64,000 nt of DNA from Impatiens glandulifera (taxonomy: Eukaryota > Streptophyta > Magnoliopsida > Ericales > Balsaminaceae), in the NCBI RefSeq assembly GCF_907164915.1, contig NC_061866.1, positions 43,712,320 through 43,776,319 of the forward strand, read 5' to 3'. A program made the translations under genes and the position numbers. Below are positions 24,949-36,603 of this stretch, one piece after another; position 1 is the first letter of the stretch; each line of letters starts with the position of its first letter. The notes under the pieces are model-generated. The model did no database searches, was not told where the DNA came from, and saw nothing but the letters and a program-made list of their open reading frames with translations.

Positions 24949-25860
24949 AAATTGTATTAGAATGTTATTAGAATTACATAACTTAAGTCTATTAAGAAAA
25001 CTAATGTAATTATCACAATTGATCAAAATTGTGATAATATCGTACAAATATATTATAATGAATCAAAGATCTTACCTTAGGTCTTTTTTTAGGGTAACTT
25101 CGAAGATCGATTTGTATGATATTATCACAATTTATAATATTGTGATAATATCTTACATATATATTATTTTATATTCTAACATTTCTTCTCAAACTTAAGA
25201 TGGAAAACGTTTGAACAATTTGAGGTTGAAGACGATCGAGATGTTGATGAGGTATTCTTCAAGTTTAAAAAACTCGTGAACTCTCAAATTACAAGATGTC
25301 AATGTGTTGACTGATAAACCAACTGAGGTCGAATCCCATGGAAGTTTAATGTTAGGATGAAACAACAACTAAATTAATTCTGAAGTTACCCGTGAGTCTC
25401 GAAATCCATCCAATGACGGAATGTCCGTGTGTTGTATAAAATAAAATCCAACGAAAAGGTCAAATCCCATGAACATAAAATGCTTGGCCGAATCAAACAC
25501 TAAAATTAAAATTCAGAAAATATATGATTGCTGAAGAAAAAAAATATTATTATATCCCTACATCAATAACTAAAGTAACCATTAATGGAGCCAACGAAAT
25601 ACTAAATTTTGTAGCTCAAAAACATAATTTTGACTCTTATATCATGTAGAATAAAGAAAAAAATTGTATTAGAATCTTATTAAAATTACATAAGCTAAAT
25701 CTATTAAGGAAGCTAATATAAAATAATATTAATATTATTACAATTTATCTTATTGGGATAATATTACAGATCTATTATAATAATATTATTATAATTTATA
25801 ATATTGTGATAATATCTTTATATATATATATATATATATTATATTTATTATCTTATATTC
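24949..25860 (-). mobile_element. Small non-autonomous LTR element (TRIM-like)
   Basis: Two related direct repeats lie at about 24949-25181 and 25645-25860. On the minus strand the downstream repeat starts TGTTAGAATATAA and both end near CAATTTCTTT/CAATTTTTTTCTTTATTC. Next to the inner edge of the 25645 repeat is TGATATAAGAGTCAAAAT, a degraded version of the initiator-Met tRNA primer-binding site TGGTATCAGAGC. A purine-rich AAGTTTGAGAAGAAA precedes the other repeat. The internal part (463 bp) has no coding sequence. LTRs of about 215-235 bp and the small internal part fit a terminal-repeat retrotransposon in miniature, though a deleted copia element is also possible. Both LTRs contain TATCACAATT..AATTGTGATA palindromes. 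Confidence 0.65.
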
Positions 25861-28800
25861 AAACCATTTCAGATAGAAATAAATATAACAATAAATTCAT
25901 TTTCTTCCAATCATTGTTTCTATTGAATAGTTTGAAATTCTGAAATTATTTTCATATTATATATCTATCTGTTTTGTTGGATACACTCTAGACATTCAAG
26001 AGACGTTTGAACAATGATAAATGTTTTTTTTTTTTTTCTCATTTCCCCTTTGTCTTGCTTCTAGATTTAGTCATTGTGATTAATTTATTTTCAAATAGTA
26101 ATTTCATCTAATCTTAATTTTTTATACCCAATAAAAATAATAGTTTATTTATCCACAACTATAAATTTAGCAAGTACCTCCATTTTCAATTAGAGTAATG
26201 ATAGCAATTTATTATGTTATCAATTTTCTCATTCTTTGAATCAAACTCAAGAATTAGGTTATGTACTATGTCTTTGGTAATATGTTTTAATCACATTTAA
26301 TTTACTACCCAACAAAATAAAAATAAATACAAAAAAAAAAAATATTTATTTTTGTCGTAGTGGAGTGTGATTATCATCAAGAGTAGTTGAAATTGATCTT
26401 TAAGCCCTTGATTTTGAGCAAATTTCAATTAATTCCAACAACTATTTTTCTATTTGTTAGGATATATATAATCTCCATTTAGCTATATATATTACTATTA
26501 GTGGTTAATTAGTAAATACAAAAAGGATAAAAAAAAAGGGAAGAAGATTGCTTTTTGGGATTATTCTCCTTTAAAATTATTTTTTATGTAAAAAGTCCTT
26601 TAACTTTTCCACCTCTTTCAATCCCTTAAATGTTACTACTACTATGTTTTTAGTCACTTTTACAACAGCTTTTTACACATTCTTGGCTTATTTTAGACTC
26701 TTCTAGTATTTTAATGACAACCAATTTAATAATTAGTTGCTTATTAAGATATTTTTTCAAAGTATCTCAAGATAATTTAGAATAATTAAGGATGTATTAT
26801 AGATTATATTCTTAATTAAGAACTCAACATGACCTTTCAAATTATAAGTGGATCGCCTAAAAGAGTTTGATTTACATTAAAAACGTTTTAAATAGAAATT
26901 GGGACATGATTATAGGGTTATACTAACCACTTATCGCTTAGTCGAGAGAATAAAATTTAATTAAAAAATATATATTCTCGACTAAAATCAACTATATCAC
27001 ATATATCGTTCTCATTCTTAATCCTAATATCTCTATTAGAATGTTAAAAATGACAAAACCTTTGATCTTGTAAAAACATTTTAAATTTTGACATTAAGCA
27101 TCTTTAATAAAAAAAAACCATTATTTTTTTATAAGTAATATTTAGTTTAGAAGAAATCAGAAAACAAGAAGGGCACAATTACAAAGATTTTATTTTACAT
27201 AAATATAAAGAAATAAATAAAAAGAGAGAAGAAAATACAACTCTTAAATTTATACAACAATTAGTTGAGGAACCTACTCTAGTACTCTAACCTAAAGTAA
27301 GTAGTTGGGCAGATGAAACATTAAAGCCTGTTTGTTTCAGATTAAATATCTTTGTCCATTAAACAACAATATTGTCTCTATGTCATTTGATTTTTTTGCA
27401 AAATAAATGATAATAGGCAGACCCAGCCTTATATATAATCACCAACCAAAATAATTTGTTGAAATAATTTTTTTTTTTTTGTTGGAAGAAGTTAGCACTC
27501 CACCCCCCACCATAGTTATTAAGATGTTTTTATTAATCATCGAAATTTAAATATTTCAAAATAAAATTGATGTACTTTTACTTTCTAACAATTTTAATAA
27601 AAGGGATTTAGCATTTTATAAAAAAGAAAAGAAATACAAAAACAAAAGAAATTGATTATGCTTTGGTTTGAAGGTTTTGTATCTTGTGATCAGTCTTGAA
27701 CGTGCCTTGCATATATATACATTTGAATTATCCTTTTCTTTTAATTTGTTTTTTTCAAGTTTTGAATAGAACAAATTATAAAAATTTATTTATAAAATTT
27801 GATTTTTTTTTTTCATTGCGTCAATTACAATGTTTTCGAGGCTAAACCCCTTAAAACGACTACAATTATGATGATGTTTATAAAATTTAGGAACACATTT
27901 ATGCATAGCTCGGGTCTACCCATTAAAGTGAGGACCACTCATTTTATGCCGGGTCAGGTCAACCCTGTTAGATTCGAGTCCGATCAACCTGTTGAAATTA
28001 AGAATGCCCACAAATTATCTTATGCTTGGGATGGATCATAACAAATTCTCATATGGGGTGCGAGCTTGGTTCGATATTGGGCATTTGCGGTTTAGGTTGA
28101 GTCGGGCAACTGTCATTTGTGCCCGTATAGGTAATAGCAATTCATAATTTCTGGTCGAGTCGGGGCAATGTCCAACAAACTTCGGGTTCGGCACAACATG
28201 TTGGGATAATATATGAAAAACTAAAACCCTTAATCTGAGTAGGACAAAAGGTCTTCATCATAAGTATTGTCCAAGCAACAAGCAAAATCTTGATGACGAC
28301 ATTTAGATTACCAAAATGCTTCTATAAGAAGCTTAATTTCAAAAGTGACAAAATTTTGGTATTCTCTAGGGAAAGAAAATGAGGTACATTAGATTGACAG
28401 GATAAATATGACTAAGCATAGAGATAAAAGAGGTGAGCTAAGGACTTAGATGCAAAATCAAAGTGTGAATTTGTTTTTTCATTTAAGACATTTTTAGTGA
28501 AAATAAAACCCGACTCGAGACCTTTGATGTCTTATACAAAATCTTAAAATTTGATCAGCCCTAAATTAAATCCTTAATGGGTTACATGCAATCTATTTCC
28601 ATGGAAGGTGGGATATGAAAGCAACATCAATATCAGAAAAGACAAATGGTCCAAACACCAATCAAGTTTCAGAATCAAAATGAGTTTCAAAATGATGAGC
28701 TAGACCTTATTTGCGAGGATCGAATATGTTGGAAAAAGGCGTTCATAACAACTATGATCTTTGAGAACACAATCAAGATCAAGAGTATTCTCATGATACC

Positions 28801-31400
28801 AATGGCTTTGAGAAAGAACATGATCACATGAACACTACTCAAAGTCAAATAAGGTTTTAGATTTCTTTGCACTAATACTACAATTTAATAAGAACATATT
28901 TAAGAACACCTAAAGTCATTAATATGTTCAACCTCAAATCAAATCCAACCCAAAGGATTGAAAATCAAAACAGATAAAGTTTTTGATATACTGAGCATGA
29001 TACACAAAACAATATAGAAACTATATCATTTCAGTTGAGTCCTTCCTTGCATTTGAAGGTCATTACAATCAATGTGGGTACCCAATGATCATTAAATTTG
29101 TATCCGGGTCTTCTATTTTACTGTAATTTTGTGCGAGTAGAGAACAATTGATTGCTTCATCTGTTTCAGTGCATCCACAGGCCAAGTGTGAAGAATTCAA
29201 CCATAACAGTTCAGCGTCAATGAATAAACAAATTGAGCTTTTTCTTTTCTCTGTAAAACTCTTACCTAAGTGGGGTTATGATTCAGAAATTGAACTCTTC
29301 AAAATTCATTTTCAATAAGGGTATTTTGTTTGAGTTCTTTCCCTGACACAAAACTTACCCTCATAATAATTGTCAGGACTAGAGAAAGATGACAATGTTA
29401 GTTGTTATTAATCCGAACTTTAACTTACAAAAGATAAAAATAATCATAATATAAACATGTTTGAAGAATTATTCAAACCCAAACTCTAGTTTGAATAATT
29501 ACCCAAACTAAGTTAAAAGATAAGGAAATTACCTAAAATAAGTTAGAACCAAATGAGATTCTAAAAGTATGAGTAGAGTTATTTGGGTAGGCAATTTGGA
29601 TTTACTCACCCATAGTCAATTAAATATCTATTTGAGATCTCTTCTCTATATAATAAAGTTAAATACTATAGATAAAGACCCTCATAATGCATGACCTAGT
29701 AGGGAAATTGGGATGTGACAACAAGTACATACCAAAATGTAATGTGGTCCACCTTTTGTTCACAACAAGAGTGAAACCATGTTTAATAATGGATCATAAC
29801 AAAGGCCTTCAATTATCGACAACCCATTACAAAAAAAAGAAGAAGGACGTGACAATATGATATCCGACAACCCTCCTAGTAACAGAAGAAAGTGTTTTTT
29901 TGGTCGATCAGGACAAATCCTTCACAATCTCGAGATAAGATAATCTTTGTTAACGGGTTCTGGTGGTTCAAATGTAATGACACCTTAACTAGAATTTTAT
30001 GTATGAGTGGTTGGTGGAACTTCAAAAAAATATCATCAAGAACATATAATTAGTCTTCTTAAGATGAGTTCATATATAGAAAACAAAAAAAAAACTAGTG
30101 ATGAATTAGCTAAACACAAAAGGTTGGAAGGGGAGGAATCTGAAACATTAGAAAGGGTACAAACATGAAGCTGTCTATTGCAGATGATTGATTGTCCCTT
30201 CCTTTAGGTTCCAAGCATCTCTCTCTCTCTAAAGAATTCCTGTCTTCCTAGTGGCAAAGATATTTTTCAGGGTGCATTACAATTTAATCTATGTTTTGAT
30301 TTCTTTCCAGCTTTTCACAACAAGCTCTAATGTAGTGTCCTTCCATTCAATAATGCTCTATTATCATACATTGTTTTCATAGCTTTTTATATCATTTGAA
30401 ATCATAATTTATTTTCTGGAATAAGTTAGCATGACCCCACTTCAACACAATTTTTAGTTGAGAATCGAAACCAAAGAACTTTGATATCATAAAAAATACT
30501 CTTTCTAAATAATTTAACCATTATTTTATAAAGAAAATAACCCACTATGAACGCTAAGTTGTCTGTAGGGGTCATGATAGCTTGCCCAGAATAAATTTAG
30601 GTTTAAAAAATATATATAACAAAAGAAAAAGAAAAAGTGAGGATGGTAAATTTGCATCAAATTTTGTTTCCAAAAAACAAAAGTTTTGCAGTGTTTTTGC
30701 AAGAAAGCAGAAAGGAATGTCTCTCTCTACCAGATTTTTTTTGGTGAAAGGATCCTGTGTTTTAGGAAAACTTTCTTCTCTCTTATTACTCACCAAAATA
30801 AAATAGGCTCCTGAACTTATATTCAAAGATCAAAGAGATCCCTACACTTCTGAAAAACAATCATATAAAACTCAACCTATCAGTCATATGACAATTATTG
30901 TTTAGAAGTTCTAAACACACAAAAGTACATAGTTGTATATAACATCTAAAACTAATACATAATGGTTAGACAAAATAGTTATTCTAATTTCAAAATTTAA
31001 AGAGCTCTTATTTAGTCTTTGACTATAAGTTTTGAGGGATATTTGATCAGATCCTCTATCAACTTTCCTTTCTAAGGTTGGAGTTTGTACATGGAAGATA
31101 TAAGAAAAAAAGGAAAACATAGGAAAAGAGGGTTTATAAACAGGAAAACTGAGAAACATAAAAGGATGAAAGGACCCCAACAACCAATAGGAATGAAACT
31201 CCTACAGTAAAATATAAAAGCTGTTTCCTCCAGCCCAGATCACATTATCACATAAATGTCAAGTTCCAAGATAATGGACCAAACTTAACATAATTTTGGT
31301 GACTGATAATTGGCATTGTTAACTGAACCCTTTTTCTGCTAAAGATTCCTGAGTATTTAGTATAGTATATTCGTGTTTACATTCCAACTTATCAGTGCAT
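25861..31400. other. Intergenic region between the HIPP gene and the LUL gene
   Basis: About 5.5 kb without a recognisable gene. 25861-27770 is plain AT-rich DNA. 27930-28240 is a patch of higher GC with repeated GGGTC.GGTCAACCC/GAGTCGGG-like words that looks like old repeat DNA. 28250-29950 has more balanced composition but only short broken frames with no recognisable domain. The end nearest 31400 probably includes the 3' untranslated region of the LUL gene. Confidence 0.55.
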
Positions 31401-31936
31401 AGTTACACCTATTTTGTGAGATGGGGAATTTTTCAGCTGTTCATGCCATTGAAGAGGATGTCATAACTCTCTGAATAATATCAAAAAGAGAACCAAAACC
31501 CAGGTAATGTACTCTCAGCTTTACCTTTTGATAACTTCTAAAAACAAATATATTCCCCCTAAAATCCTGCCTATTAGGCTCTTTAGTAGACTAAAGAAGA
31601 AAAGTGACTGGCTGTCGTACTGCATTTACTCGGTGCTTTTTTATCTTTATTGAAATTCTTGACTTTGTAAGATGCAAAGGCTGCCACCCTCCAAAAAGAT
31701 TTTAACAAGGAATAATTTTTCCATAATCAGCCAAATGTGCAAACGAAACTTTAGTTCTCAAGTAAGAGAGACTACTATAGAATTATGTACATTCAATCAT
31801 GTAATGAAGGTATGAAAAAAAGTCAAATGGAGCCATACAAGTATTATACCACATTAGTGAGCATCTGCATGATGACTGTATTAGCAAAAGAAAGAATACA
31901 ACATACATTTGATAATCCAGTTACCGGTGTGGAGAA

Positions 31937-34900
31937 TCATTGGCCTGTATTATTGACTTTTATCTCTATGAGCTCCTCAATTGGCTGACGACAAATTGGA
32001 CACTTGTTTGACTGAAGTCTCAATGCTTTTGCGCACTCACCGCACATGCACTGTAACGGAAAATACAATGTCAAAGAAGAAACCAATGAAAGATATAATA
32101 TATCCCATCAAAGTCACAACTGTTATCAGAAGAAGCTCATCAAAAAACCTTTTTTTTAATCTTTATCATTCATATGAACCCATTTGTATTCACTAATAGT
32201 AAGAAAACTTCCAGCCTCCTGACTAATTTACCCTGAACATTTTCCCCCAGGAAAAATATGTTGGTTACTCTTTTTCAGACTAGGAACCCACTTCTCAATT
32301 TTGAAAAACTTGTGTAGTTCTTAACTAAGATTTATAGTGTTACAAAATAAGAATTTATAACTGTAGTCTTCCATTTCGGAAAACAAATTTTTTTCTTCAA
32401 ATTGGTCCCATTTGGTAACACTTTTTAAATTTGTTTATTTATTTGGATCCATAACCAGAAACAAAAATAAATTTCTCAATTTGACTCTAACTAAGTTTAG
32501 TTTCCCAACAATTTTGCATCTAGATCCAACAAAAACAAAAATGAGAAGTGTTTTCAAATGTGACCAATATCTTGAAAATAAACCGAAAACAAGTAACATT
32601 TTGTTTGTGAGTAAAATATACACATATTTTCTGTTTCGGAATTTTACTACTTGCACTAGTTTATGACAATTTAAAAAAACAACAGACAAGAAGTCTAACA
32701 GAAAACCCACCATATGTCGACAAGGAAGAACAGCTGTATCCTTTAGTTCAGTCATGCAAATCACACAATCCTTCCCTGGATCATCATCCTTGAAACCTTC
32801 AGCAGCATTTCCGATCCCATAAATCTCACGCAGCTCATACTGAACTCCGTCAGTCCATAATATCTGCTTGACGACTCTAACTTGAAAAGGGTCCGCATTT
32901 CTCTTCTCTATAATTGCTTGAGTTATTTGCATGTGGGGTGATGAAACAGTGGGAGGTTCAGCACTAGGATTTGCTTCCATGGAAAATAAAGGCACACATG
33001 TTTCAGCAGATATTACCAGTGGGAAAACGTCTTCCTCTGGAGATGGTTTGGAAAGATCTTCTAATGCAAAGAAACCCAAATCAATGCCAGTTCCAGAAGG
33101 TTGATAAAATCTCTGGTTTGGACCTTTCAGAAATGGGACCTTCACAGGTTGGAAGGCATCTGGAAATTCTGGGACAAATCTACAGTTTTGCTCGATCTTG
33201 GCAAAGTAGAATATGGTAAAACTGTCCAATAAGAAACAGACCATAAATTTGTGCACACAAGATTTTGTTTGTATAAACTGAAAGCATATTGACAGAAACA
33301 AAAATTAAGAGGGATACAATAGGGTTGTCTCAAAACATGACTTAGAATGACCCACCAAATTCCCTTCTAGTTTTGAGACCAGGGTTATTTCCCTTCTAGT
33401 TATGACCCACCAAATTCATTCAAGATGCTTTCAATGAAACCTCAAACTTTTATGTGCAAGGCTCTTACCACTTGAGCTACCTCTATAGTGTCTTTGGTTC
33501 ATATGAGAAAGGAAAACAATTTTTTGTTTGGAGAAAAAGGTAATTTCAATCAAAATAGAAAAGACATTGAGGAAGAGACCAGTTACAGAGAGATTCCTTT
33601 CAAAAGAGAGGGAAAAAAGAATAAACAAGCAAACAAAAGGAAACCTAATGTCCCAATGTACTAATACGACACTGTTTAAGCTTCTCAAGGATATCCAAAA
33701 CATTCCACACAGAATGGGTCATAGATCAATTATCAATGGATGTAAAATGGTTGAGGTGGGAACTTTTTAGTTTGTTCTCAAATGATCTTTTGCTCATTCC
33801 AAGTAATACAACAAATGATAATACGGATGGGGAACTAACACTTATGAACAACAATTTGTTTCCCCAATCCACTAATAGCTCCCAAAACTGGACGTGGCAT
33901 CATCCAATTGTGATCGATCACACTCCAAAGCAACATCTAAATACTAAGGTCATCAAATTCACCACTTGACGCATATTCACACTAAAACAACATCTCAACC
34001 TCATTCAGAAGAATTGATACATAATTGTTATCGTTTAGAAGAATTATGGCACAATTCAGAGTCTCAGGGTCAATTTAATGGTTGTATCTACAATGTCAAA
34101 GAGGATAGAAAATTGTTTTCAGGAGAATTCAATCTCAGCCTAGTCCAAAGAGGATATATGATCTAATATTAGGACTATTGATACCAACCAAAAACTAAGG
34201 AAGAACATTCTACAAAATTCAACTATGTTTCTATAAGCCATCATTAATCCGAACCAGAAATAGGTGTCGTCTTGTTCGGATTGGGTTATTTAAATAATTC
34301 TCAAATAACTCACCATCTTTACCTACATCCTCTCGTCAATCACATCATTCAAATTATTATCCACCAAAGTACAAAAATACCCTCTATCTAAATTTCATTA
34401 TATATTTATACCTGTTAACCCATTTTTACTAATCCAAACCGAACAAGGTTACTTGAATAACTTCTTCTCATTAATTTTGTTTGAATGGAAATACAAAACA
34501 CATTTCTAGTGTAAAACAACTAGCTACTAAATCAAAATCTTCTGCACTGAAATAGCCTTTCAAGTTTAAGAAGAAAGATGAGCAACTGGCAAAAGTGTGT
34601 AAAGGCCTTATTTAACTGCAATGTAGTAAGTAACAAGGATAACATAACCAAATTAGTGATTCATATATACAATTTTATCAACTTGAAGTAATTCTTTTGT
34701 TAGCAGGTGATTTCCATTGAATCTATCAGATGATTTCAGCCTCTAATAATCCAAGAAGATCATAACTTATCATAAACTTGAAACTATACTAAAACAAATG
34801 ATACATACATACATACCTTCCATCGTATAAGGCATCAAAAACAAATGATACCAAATGATGATCAGGGTATTGTTCATCAACATCAAGCTTTACAGTATGC

Positions 34901-35349
34901 TTATGCACATTAACATTGTTTCTAATGTTTTTGGTCTGTTGATGATCCACATAAGGAGGAGGAAGTTGAGGGGGAGCAAGCTGCGGACCCATCATCAGTG
35001 GAGGCCGATATCCAGCCCAACCATTGTTGTTCTGATAAGGATAATAAGGGGCGTAAGTGGAACGACCCACCATTGAATTTCCATAATTGCAGACACCATG
35101 CAAACCGGAGTAGTAGTAGGGCGTGTAGAGTGGCGGCTGAGGAGGATGGGTAGGGATTAGAGGTGGGGGGATTTGTGGTGTAAGGTAAGAAGAGGTGGGA
35201 TTAGGATAGGATTCGGCAGAAGAAGAAGAAGGAAGATAAGGGTATGGAGAAGGAGAGGGAGAAGGAGAAGAAGAGATAAGTTGAGAATGTCTGGACTGAG
35301 GAGGATTATGATAGTTGTTTCTTCTGGGGCTGCTCCAGAATGCCCCCAT
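31937..35349 (-). CDS. LOG2/LUL-family RING E3 ubiquitin ligase, 3 exons, 385 aa
   Basis: This is predicted to be a single-subunit RING ubiquitin ligase. Relatives include LOG2, which acts with GDU1 in amino-acid export, and animal Mahogunin. Minus-strand exons are 34817-35349, 32711-33221 and 31937-32050, all GT-AG; intron 1 is 1595 bp and splits a Ser codon. The protein opens MGAFWSS; Gly2 with nearby Ser makes N-myristoylation likely, as in the family. Residues about 8-130 are Pro/Tyr/Ser-rich. The family-specific region before the RING (about 150-310) includes [40 protein letters not shown] and [12 protein letters not shown]. The RING is split by the last intron: Cys330, Cys333, Cys345, His347, Cys351, Cys354, Cys365 and Cys368 (CVIC, CRHM, CGEC, CPIC), so all eight ligands are present. 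Context next to MUTE and HIPP suggests the LUL4/LUL3 lineage; which of the two cannot be settled here. Confidence 0.95.
32403..32566. mobile_element. Hairpin-type MITE in LUL intron 2
   Basis: It lies between the exons encoding the two halves of the RING. The left end is TGGTCCCATTTGGTAACACT and the right end, reverse complemented, is TGGTCACATTTGAAAACACT. The same end sequence occurs at 37456-37573 in the neighbouring hydrolase gene. It has no coding capacity; target duplication not resolved. Confidence 0.6.
33335..33490 (-). mobile_element. tRNA-derived SINE head in LUL intron 1
   Basis: On the minus strand GGTAGCTCAAGTGGTAAGAG, at about 33463-33482, resembles the 5' end of a tRNA-derived SINE. 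It carries an A-box-like TAGCTCAAGTGG, followed by CCTTGCACA and a weak B-box candidate GAGGTTTCATTG. The body is short and decayed, and includes a local duplication of CCCTTCTAGTT and of GACCCACCAAATTC. It is not a functional tRNA gene because the stems do not close. Confidence 0.5.
34268..34450. mobile_element. TIR MITE in LUL intron 1
   Basis: The left end GTCTTGTTCGGATTGGGTTA faces a right end whose reverse complement is AACCTTGTTCGGTTTGGATT. Length is about 180 bp. The core CTTGTT(C/T)G places it with the Tourist-like group of the window, but flanking triplets do not match cleanly. Confidence 0.5.
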
Positions 35350-35640
35350 ATTTGGCTGGAGAGATGGAATTCGGAAGATCTATCTTGTGGGTAGTGGTAA
35401 AAGGGGGGGTTTTTGATTCAGGGAAGCAAAAGGGAAAGTTGAAGAAATTATTTGAAAAATGATTTGGGACCCTTTACGCTTGTTTGTTCGTTCGTCTAGG
35501 AAAATTCACGCAGGTTTCCCACCGTTTCAGCCTCCAAATCCCGACACCGAATTCAAAAACACAAACTCTCTCTCTCTCTTCACTTCAATTGACTGATCCG
35601 CTGACCAGTATAGTATTATTTACTTCTGCGTAATTTTTTT
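35350..35640 (-). promoter_or_regulatory. 5' leader and promoter region of the LUL gene
   Basis: On the minus strand this lies upstream of the LUL start. It contains a GA repeat (CT on the plus strand, 35569-35582), typical of plant start regions, and no clear TATA box. The exact start site cannot be read. Confidence 0.35.
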
Positions 35641-36603
35641 TTACTTTAATAGTTTTGATTGTAACTAGTAAAAATAGCAAATAAGAAATCAAATATTTTT
35701 AAATTGAAAGTAATTTTTATATTAACAAAAAATTTCACCTTTATTGTAACAAGTTATACAATATTATTATTATAATATAATCAAAATAAAACTTGATATA
35801 ATCCTCTCATTAGTGAAATTATCATTTAATAAAAAATAATTGTAATTAATTCCTATAGTAATTTTAACGAATAAAATATCGTATATAAATAAAATCAAAC
35901 ACAAAATGAGTATGTGAAAAATTTTAGAAAAAATCGATAAAAAAACCGATAATTTATCCTTTTATTTTATCGAATAATTGGTTCTAATTATTTCAGCTAA
36001 CTGTTTTTTACTGTTTTTTCAGTTTAACTATTTTTTTTTTACCGATTTAACCAGTAATAATTTAATTATATAGTTTACCTTTGTATATTTAAATTTTAAA
36101 ATAATTATGACTGTCCGATTCGATTATGACTGTCCGATTCGATTAACCGGAACTGATAGAACCCGATTCGATTAACCGGAACTGATAGAACCCGATTCGA
36201 TTAACCGGAACTGATAGAACCCGATTCGATTAACCGGAACGAAAAGAACACGGTCAGTTGATAATAAGAAACAAATATAACAAAAACAATTTTTTTCCAA
36301 ATTGAAACAAAATAAAATCATATTTCTTGTTATCACATGTTTGAAAAAAACTAAATTTTATGAAAAATCACAATGCTTTAATACATAATCAAGATCACAA
36401 TCTAGTAAAAAAAATGCTAAATAAAGCAAAAATAAAAACACATTACAATCTAAAACATGATTCAAAATCAATCTTTTACCAAACTAAAAAGCTTTCAATT
36501 TAAACAATGACGGTTTTGTAACGAGATTAAAATTGTGACAAAATGTTAATTTCCAAATTGGATCGACCCAAATAATGGAAATGGTAGAAGGAAGATCTTC
36601 TAA
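35641..36603. other. Spacer between the LUL gene and the hydrolase gene
   Basis: AT-rich DNA without a gene. It contains a tandem array at about 36110-36240 and words such as AACCGATAA and ACCGATTTAACC at about 35940-36060 that look like old repeat sequence. The part nearest 36603 should contain the hydrolase 3' untranslated region. Confidence 0.55.
36110..36240. repeat. 29-bp tandem array
   Basis: A 29-bp unit containing CGATTCGATTAACCGGAACT is repeated about 3.3 times, with copy starts 29 bp apart (core AACCGG at 36145, 36174, 36203 and 36232). It is preceded by a two-copy, 18-bp repeat containing ATGACTGTCCGATTCGATT. The copies are essentially identical, which suggests recent expansion. 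Confidence 0.9.

Noticed and set aside
32435..33301. 288-codon minus-strand frame as a separate RING protein
   Set aside because: It is LUL exon 2 with intron read-through at both ends; the N-terminus and last RING cysteines come from exons 1 and 3.
33463..33482. A tRNA gene on the minus strand in LUL intron 1
   Set aside because: An A-box-like word is present but no cloverleaf can be drawn and there is no good B-box or acceptor stem, so a SINE head fits better.
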